A DNA stretch of 10,364 nucleotides from Bacteroidales bacterium (GTDB lineage Bacteria; Bacteroidota; Bacteroidia; Bacteroidales; WCHB1-69), in the NCBI GenBank assembly GCA_031272415.1, contig JAISTU010000229.1, positions 1 to 10,364 of the forward strand, given 5' to 3'. The notes beneath the pieces were generated by a model. That model did not search any database. It was not told the DNA's origin and saw only the letters and a program-made list of their open reading frames with translations. This document shows, in pieces, positions 6,461 through 10,364 of this stretch (the stretch's first letter is position 1; every line of letters starts with the position of its first letter). Made by a program: the position numbers and the translations under genes.

Positions 6461-7861
6461 TTACTTCTTTTTGAGTTCGTTAATGTTGTCATTGAGGGCT
6501 TTGATTTTGCTTTGGGCATCGGATTGTTTTTTGCGTTCCATTTCGATAACATTAGCAGGTGCATGAGCAACAAATTTTTCATTAGACAATTTGGCATTGA
6601 CAGATTTTAAAAAGACCTCCAGACGTGCAATTTCTTTTTCTGCTTTTTCAATTTCTTCTTCGACATTGACCAATGTACCAATTGGAATAGCACATTCGGT
6701 CGTGCCAACAAGGAAAGAAACCGTGCCGACAGATTTTTCAGTTACCGTTTCAATTTCAACGTTCGCCAATTTGCAGATAATGCCGTGATAATCAGCATCA
6801 ATTTCACCCAAAACTTGTAAAGTCAGTTTTTCTTTTGGCGATATATTTTTTGATGCACGGATGTTGCGAATGTTGGTAATAATTTCTTTTATTTTTTCAA
6901 AATCGGCTATTTTTTTATCCGCATTTGTTGTCTCTTCGGTAATAGTAAATTGGGCAAACATAATGCTTTCGTTCTCTCTTCCTTCATATAAATTGTGATA
7001 CAATTCTTCGGTAATAAAGGGCATAAACGGATGCAAAAGTTTGAGCAAATCGTCCATTATTTTTTTGGTAAATTCAAAATCATAAAACGGAATTTTTTTG
7101 CCATAATCAGGCTTAATAATTTCCAAATACCAAGAGCAAAAATCGTCCCAAAACAGTTTATAAATCAAAGTTAAAGCCTCTGATAATCTGTACTTTGCAA
7201 ACAAATCTTCTGTTTCCGTTTTTGCTTTTTGCAACACCGCCAAAAACCATTTTATCGCAGTGTCATTTTTAATGGAATCGTTCTCTGAGCAATCTTCAAT
7301 CTCCCAACTTTGAATCAGTCTAAACGCATTCCAAATTTTATTGCAAAAATTACGTCCTTGTTCGCACAAAGATTCGTCAAAAGGCAAATCATTTCCTGCG
7401 GGCGAGGCGAGCAACATACCCATTCTTACGCCGTCAGCACCGTATTTTTCCATCAAAGCAATGGGGTCAGGCGAGTTGCCTAACGATTTACTCATTTTTC
7501 GCCCTAATTTATCGCGTACAATACCCGTAAAATAAACATTTTTGAATGGTTCTTTGCCTCTGTATTCTTCGCCTGCCATAATCATGCGTGCCACCCAAAA
7601 GAAGATAATTTCAGGCGCCGTAACAAGGTCATCTGTTGGATAATAATATTTAATATCCTCATTATCAGGCTGATTGATGCCATCAAAAACAGAAATTGGC
7701 CACAACCATGAAGAAAACCATGTGTCCAAGCAATCTTCATCTTGTCGCAATTTAAAATTAGCGTCCTTCAATTGAGGAAATTTAGCAATAATTTTTTCTC
7801 TTGCCTCTTCCTCATTTTGGGCAACTACAAAACCGTAATTTTTTGATAAATCTTTTGACAT
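6461..7861 (-). CDS. valS: Valyl-tRNA synthetase, C-terminal half only (5'-truncated or split valS)
   Basis: The 466 residues match only the second half of ValS, a class I synthetase usually of about 870-950 residues. Present are DCLDTWFSSWLWPISVFDG (43-61), LVTAPEIIFFWVARMIM (79-95), the ATP-binding GRKMSKSLGN (120-129), the anticodon-binding helical domain (about 200-310, with HPFMPFITEELY), and a C-terminal coiled coil (about 400-466) that contacts tRNA. Missing are the HIGH motif half of the Rossmann fold and the CP1 editing domain. A TAA immediately precedes the ATG at 7861, and the 160 nt upstream are rich in stops in all minus-strand frames, so the other half is not hidden by a local frameshift. 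The remaining frame has no lesion. It is either a recent truncation, a fragment beside a complete valS elsewhere, or one subunit of a split enzyme. No good promoter was found upstream. Confidence 0.9.
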   Translation of the reverse strand: MSKDLSKNYGFVVAQNEEEAREKIIAKFPQLKDANFKLRQDEDCLDTWFSSWLWPISVFDGINQPDNEDIKYYYPTDDLVTAPEIIFFWVARMIMAGEEYRGKEPFKNVYFTGIVRDKLGRKMSKSLGNSPDPIALMEKYGADGVRMGMLLASPAGNDLPFDESLCEQGRNFCNKIWNAFRLIQSWEIEDCSENDSIKNDTAIKWFLAVLQKAKTETEDLFAKYRLSEALTLIYKLFWDDFCSWYLEIIKPDYGKKIPFYDFEFTKKIMDDLLKLLHPFMPFITEELYHNLYEGRENESIMFAQFTITEETTNADKKIADFEKIKEIITNIRNIRASKNISPKEKLTLQVLGEIDADYHGIICKLANVEIETVTEKSVGTVSFLVGTTECAIPIGTLVNVEEEIEKAEKEIARLEVFLKSVNAKLSNEKFVAHAPANVIEMERKKQSDAQSKIKALNDNINELKKK

Positions 7862-8017
7862 TTATATTTTTTATTTTAACGCTCTAACTTACTTATTTTC
7901 AATTAAATACATGAACTGTCAACAACAATTTGTCCCTCATGTAACATATTAACGCATTTTGTTAGAAAATATTGTTGCTTTTGCTAAAAAAAAATTTTTA
8001 TTAGAGTGGGCTTTTTA
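7862..8017. other. Non-coding spacer between valS fragment and kdsD promoter
   Basis: The stretch is A/T-rich and stop-dense on the minus strand. No remnant of the ValS N-terminal half is recognisable. The plus strand shows an A/T inverted repeat (CTAAAAA and TTTTTATTAG, within 7984-8004). No CAAAnnTA (reverse -7 box) that could serve the valS fragment was found. Nothing else is supported. Confidence 0.5.
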
Positions 8018-8048
8018 TTTTTAATTGAGGAATTTGTGTATTTTTGTA
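8018..8048 (+). promoter_or_regulatory. Bacteroidetes-type promoter, 31-bp element copy C
   Basis: TTTTTAATTG (8018-8027) is followed by 8 nt and then GTGTATTTTTGTA, with the -7 box TATTTTTG at 8039-8046. It should start kdsD transcription near 8050, about 29 nt before the TTG start. A GGGC sits just upstream at 8008-8011, as also happens at copy D. Confidence 0.75.
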
Positions 8049-8067
8049 TTTTATTATTTCATTAAAA

Positions 8068-8072
8068 AAGGA
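8068..8072 (+). promoter_or_regulatory. Shine-Dalgarno AAGGA deciding the kdsD TTG start
   Basis: AAGGA ends 6 nt before TTG at 8079-8081. The next candidate further up, TTG at 8025, lies inside the promoter element and upstream of the predicted transcript start, so it cannot be the start for that transcript. Confidence 0.6.
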
Positions 8073-8078
8073 ATCATT

Positions 8079-9047
8079 TTGAAATCAAAAGAAGAGATAA
8101 AACAGATTGCTAATCAATGTATTGAGCAAGAGGCAGGGGCTATCAATCATCTAAAAGAATTGTTGAATGATGATTTTGTAGCGGCGGTAGAGACTATTTT
8201 TTCCAACAAAGGAGGCAAAGTGGTTATTTGTGGGATTGGAAAAAGTGCCAATATAGCACAAAAAATTGTTGCTACTTTCAATTCTACCGGCACTACGGCA
8301 GTATTTATGCACGCTGCGGATGCTATTCACGGCGATTTGGGAATTATACAAAAGGAAGATATTATTATTTGTCTATCCAAAAGTGGAAATACCCCTGAAA
8401 TCACGGTTTTGTTGCCTATGCTTAAAACGCTGGGAAACAAAGTGATAGCAATTGTTGGCAATAAAAATTCTTACCTTGCCAAGCAATCGGATTTTGTGTT
8501 GGATTGTACGGTCGAAAAAGAAGCCTGTCCTTACAATTTGGCGCCGACTGCGAGTTCTACTGCACAATTGGTTTTGGGAGATGCAATGGCAATGTGTTTG
8601 ATGTCAATGCGGGGCTTTTCGGCGGACGATTTTGCACGCGTACACCCCGGCGGTGCGTTGGGAAAGAGATTGTATTTGCGAGTAGAAGATATTTGCAAAA
8701 ATAATGAATGCCCCAAAGTGGAGCCTTTAACTGATTTAAACTCAATCATTTACGAAATTTCATCAAAACGATTGGGCGTTACGGCAGTGGTCGAAAATGG
8801 CAAAATTGCAGGCATTATCACGGACGGTGATTTGCGTAGAATGTTGGAAAAAACACCTAATTTGCAAAATATCAAAGCCAAAGATATTATGTCCCAAAAT
8901 CCGAAAATTATTCAACAAAATGAATTGGCAGTAAAGGCTTTGGAAATAATGAGAAAATATAGCATTACAAGTATATTAGTCTCTGATAATGAGCAATATA
9001 CAGGTGTAATCCATTTGCACGATTTATTAAAAGAAGGAATATTTTAA
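8079..9047 (+). CDS. kdsD: D-arabinose-5-phosphate isomerase KdsD/KpsF (SIS plus two CBS domains)
   Basis: The enzyme interconverts ribulose 5-phosphate and arabinose 5-phosphate, the first step toward Kdo of lipopolysaccharide (or capsule). With a TTG start at 8079 it has 322 residues, close to the ~328 of the E. coli enzyme. The SIS domain spans about 33-175, with GIGKSA (52-57, Lys55), SKSGNTPE (100-107, Glu107), VEKEACPYNLAPTAS (145-159, Glu148) and HPGGALGKRL (189-198, His189). These four residues sit where the catalytic Lys, two Glu and His of characterised KdsD lie, offset by four. CBS domains follow at about 204-260 (with GIITDGDLRRML) and 266-322. The start is chosen because KSKEEIKQIA is the usual N-terminus, AAGGA lies 6 nt upstream, and the promoter excludes earlier codons. 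It is probably followed by rlmN on the same transcript (36-nt A/T gap). Confidence 0.94.
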   Translation: MKSKEEIKQIANQCIEQEAGAINHLKELLNDDFVAAVETIFSNKGGKVVICGIGKSANIAQKIVATFNSTGTTAVFMHAADAIHGDLGIIQKEDIIICLSKSGNTPEITVLLPMLKTLGNKVIAIVGNKNSYLAKQSDFVLDCTVEKEACPYNLAPTASSTAQLVLGDAMAMCLMSMRGFSADDFARVHPGGALGKRLYLRVEDICKNNECPKVEPLTDLNSIIYEISSKRLGVTAVVENGKIAGIITDGDLRRMLEKTPNLQNIKAKDIMSQNPKIIQQNELAVKALEIMRKYSITSILVSDNEQYTGVIHLHDLLKEGIF

Positions 9048-9083
9048 ATATTTAAAAATAAAAAAAATAAATTTTATTCATAA

Positions 9084-10133
9084 ATGACTGAAATACAGCA
9101 AGATATAAGAGAATTAGACAAGGAGCAATTGCAACAATTTTGCCTCCAACACGCGCAGCAGGCATATAGGGCAAAACAAATTTCTCAATGGCTGTGGAAA
9201 AAAAATGTCAGCCGATTCGATGAAATGAAAAATATACCGAAAGAACTGCAAAAAGATTTATCTAATTCATTTATTATCAATAAGTTAAAAATTTTAGAAG
9301 TGCAAACAAGCAAAGACAAATGTCAAAAATATTTATTGCAACTTTTTGACGGCAATTTGCTTGAAATGGTGTTAATTCCTGCTCAAAAGCGTGTAACAGT
9401 CTGTATATCATCACAATCCGGCTGTGCATTAGGCTGCTCTTTTTGTGCTACTGCAAAAATGGGATTGAGAAGAAATTTATCACATTATGAAATTTACGAG
9501 CAGGTATTTTTGGCGACCGAATTAGCCGTTGAGCATTACGGACATGGCATTTCCAATATTGTTTTGATGGGCATGGGCGAGCCGTTATGCAATTTTAATT
9601 CCATTGTGCGTGCCATTCGATTGCTGACAAAAGATGAAGGTTTAAATTTGTCGCCGGAGAGGATTACGCTTTCTACTGCCGGTTTGTGCGAAAATATTAA
9701 ACGATTGGCAGACAGTAATTTAGGTATAAAATTAGCCATTTCATTGCACTCCGCCATTCAGTCCAAACGTGAAAAAATAATGCCCATTGCGGTCGCAAAT
9801 CCATTGAGCGAACTTTCGGCTGCGTTATCTTATTTTCACTCCAAAACAAAACAAAGAATTATTGTAGAGTATTTGCTTTTGTCGCATTTTAACGACAGCC
9901 TTGAAGATGCAAAGGCTTTGGCGATTTTTTGTAAATCATTTCCCGTAAAAGTGAATATTATTCATTATAATCATGCCGAAAATTCTCCTTTTTCACCAAG
10001 TCAATTGCAAGATACTCAAATATTTATCGATTTTTTAACTTCTAAAAATATGTTGGTTATGGAACGCAACAGTCGCGGACAGGATATTGATGCGGCTTGC
10101 GGACAATTGGCAGGAAAAACAGGCATATATTAA
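9084..10133 (+). CDS. rlmN: Dual-specificity 23S rRNA A2503 / tRNA A37 C2-methyltransferase RlmN
   Basis: This is a complete 349-residue radical-SAM enzyme. The N-terminal helical part (1-95) carries YRAKQISQWLWKK (28-40), typical of RlmN. The [4Fe-4S] motif CxxxCxxC is Cys114, Cys118 and Cys121 in SGCALGCSFCATA, preceded by VCISSQ with Cys107. GMGEPLCN marks the SAM-binding region. The C-terminal RGQDIDAACGQLAG holds Cys339, the residue that becomes methylated and forms the transient RNA adduct. Presence of the AACGQLAG ending favours RlmN; Cfr resistance proteins differ in these segments, but a tree would be needed to exclude a Cfr-like form completely. The family methylates C2 of A2503 in 23S rRNA and of A37 in some tRNAs. 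The gene begins 36 nt after kdsD with no promoter seen in between. Confidence 0.95.
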   Translation: MTEIQQDIRELDKEQLQQFCLQHAQQAYRAKQISQWLWKKNVSRFDEMKNIPKELQKDLSNSFIINKLKILEVQTSKDKCQKYLLQLFDGNLLEMVLIPAQKRVTVCISSQSGCALGCSFCATAKMGLRRNLSHYEIYEQVFLATELAVEHYGHGISNIVLMGMGEPLCNFNSIVRAIRLLTKDEGLNLSPERITLSTAGLCENIKRLADSNLGIKLAISLHSAIQSKREKIMPIAVANPLSELSAALSYFHSKTKQRIIVEYLLLSHFNDSLEDAKALAIFCKSFPVKVNIIHYNHAENSPFSPSQLQDTQIFIDFLTSKNMLVMERNSRGQDIDAACGQLAGKTGIY

Positions 10134-10145
10134 GCATAAAATGCC
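10122..10145 (+). terminator. Weak hairpin at the end of rlmN (doubtful terminator)
   Basis: GGCAT (10122-10126) and ATGCC (10141-10145) can pair across the rlmN stop codon with a 14-nt loop. There is no U-run directly after it, so it is only a tentative end of the kdsD-rlmN transcript. The rest of 10146-10232 shows nothing clear. Confidence 0.2.
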
Positions 10146-10232
10146 ACAAGTTAAAATCATATTTGTATCAACTTTCAACTATTTTGGGCAAATCATGCTT
10201 TTCTCCTACAATCTTAATTTTTCGGGCTTTAA

Positions 10233-10263
10233 TTTTTAATTGAAGAAAAAGTGTATTTTTGTA
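10233..10263 (+). promoter_or_regulatory. Bacteroidetes-type promoter, 31-bp element copy D
   Basis: TTTTTAATTG (10233-10242) is followed by 8 nt and then GTGTATTTTTGTA, with the -7 box TATTTTTG at 10254-10261. GGGC lies just upstream at 10224-10227. The predicted start site is near 10265, leaving only about 6 nt before the mreC ATG at 10271, so the mRNA would be almost leaderless. Confidence 0.75.
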
Positions 10264-10270
10264 AAAGTAT

Positions 10271-10364
10271 ATGCGTAATTTATATTTATTTCTTCTTAAA
10301 GCGGGCAATATATTTTTATTTATTTTGCTCATTGGGGTTTGTATAGTGATGCTTTATTGGAGTA
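10271..10364 (+). CDS. mreC: Rod shape-determining protein MreC, N-terminus, cut by window edge
   Basis: Only 31 codons are visible. They read MRNLYLFLLK, then a hydrophobic segment AGNIFLFILLIGVCIVMLYW (11-30) that would form the single inner-membrane anchor of MreC. Bacteroidetes MreC proteins characteristically begin MRNL followed by FLLK and a membrane segment. MreC links the MreB cytoskeleton to the periplasmic wall-synthesis machinery. mreB, usually directly upstream, is not here; rlmN and promoter copy D precede it instead. The call depends on a short segment, so it is moderately confident. Confidence 0.68.
   Translation, partial: MRNLYLFLLKAGNIFLFILLIGVCIVMLYWS

Noticed and set aside
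7940..7980. Short minus-strand frame MRDKLLLTVHVFN upstream of valS (starting near 7940)
   Set aside because: Thirteen codons without a promoter or ribosome site; no support as a leader peptide.
7862..8020. A hidden, frameshifted N-terminal half of valS
   Set aside because: The minus-strand frames read here are full of stops and show no ValS-like residues; the plus strand beyond is kdsD.
8151..8749. Open frames antisense to or out of frame with kdsD
   Set aside because: kdsD has full SIS and CBS motifs across this stretch; the other frames show nothing recognisable.
9536..9757. Minus-strand open frame inside rlmN
   Set aside because: It is a shadow of rlmN, which is complete with all catalytic cysteines.
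1..10364. tRNA genes, CRISPR arrays, insertion sequences, phage genes
   Set aside because: Looked for by eye on both strands; no cloverleaf, regular spaced repeats, transposase motifs or terminal inverted repeats were found.

Overview
The window comes from an AT-rich member of the Bacteroidetes, probably Bacteroidales or a close relative. The evidence is the Bacteroidetes-type promoters (-7 boxes of the form TAnnTTTG), the weak or absent Shine-Dalgarno sequences, and the gene set: a PF09820-type AAA-ATPase, a GlsB-like 'hemolysin' GNAT protein, a Bacteroidetes-style ECF sigma factor and a MreC with the MRNL start. No tRNA, rRNA, CRISPR array, insertion sequence or phage gene is visible. Assignments rest on motifs and remembered family features; no database search was run.

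Layout, left to right. Positions 1-867 (minus) hold the N-terminal part of an AAA-ATPase-like protein that runs off the left edge. Positions 925-2516 (minus) are a two-gene unit: a GNAT/GlsB-like acyltransferase followed by the ribosome-assembly GTPase EngB. Positions 2737-5552 (minus) are a three-gene unit: an unrecognised secreted protein that is Tyr/Asn-rich and then Thr/Ser/Gln-rich, then pyrD (only 3 nt later), then rsmG. A divergent promoter region (5553-5814) separates this unit from an ECF sigma factor on the plus strand. Convergent with the sigma gene is an intact reading frame for only the C-terminal half of valyl-tRNA synthetase (6461-7861, minus). Plus-strand kdsD (arabinose-5-phosphate isomerase) and rlmN follow. 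The first 31 codons of mreC reach the right edge.

Most genes are housekeeping: ribosome maturation (engB, rsmG, rlmN), pyrimidine synthesis (pyrD), translation (valS), and envelope synthesis or shape (kdsD, mreC, the GlsB-like acyltransferase, the secreted protein). No new multi-gene system can be shown. Three things merit a second look. First, ValS lacks its first ~400 residues, yet its second half is undamaged and opens with its own ATG. Second, a 31-bp promoter element with fixed internal geometry occurs four times, in front of four different transcription units. Third, the promoters of the secreted-protein operon and the ECF sigma gene overlap and carry a repeated palindrome.

Start codons were reassigned for three genes: kdsD to a TTG at 8079, rsmG to an ATG at 3360, and the sigma factor preferably to an ATG at 5857.
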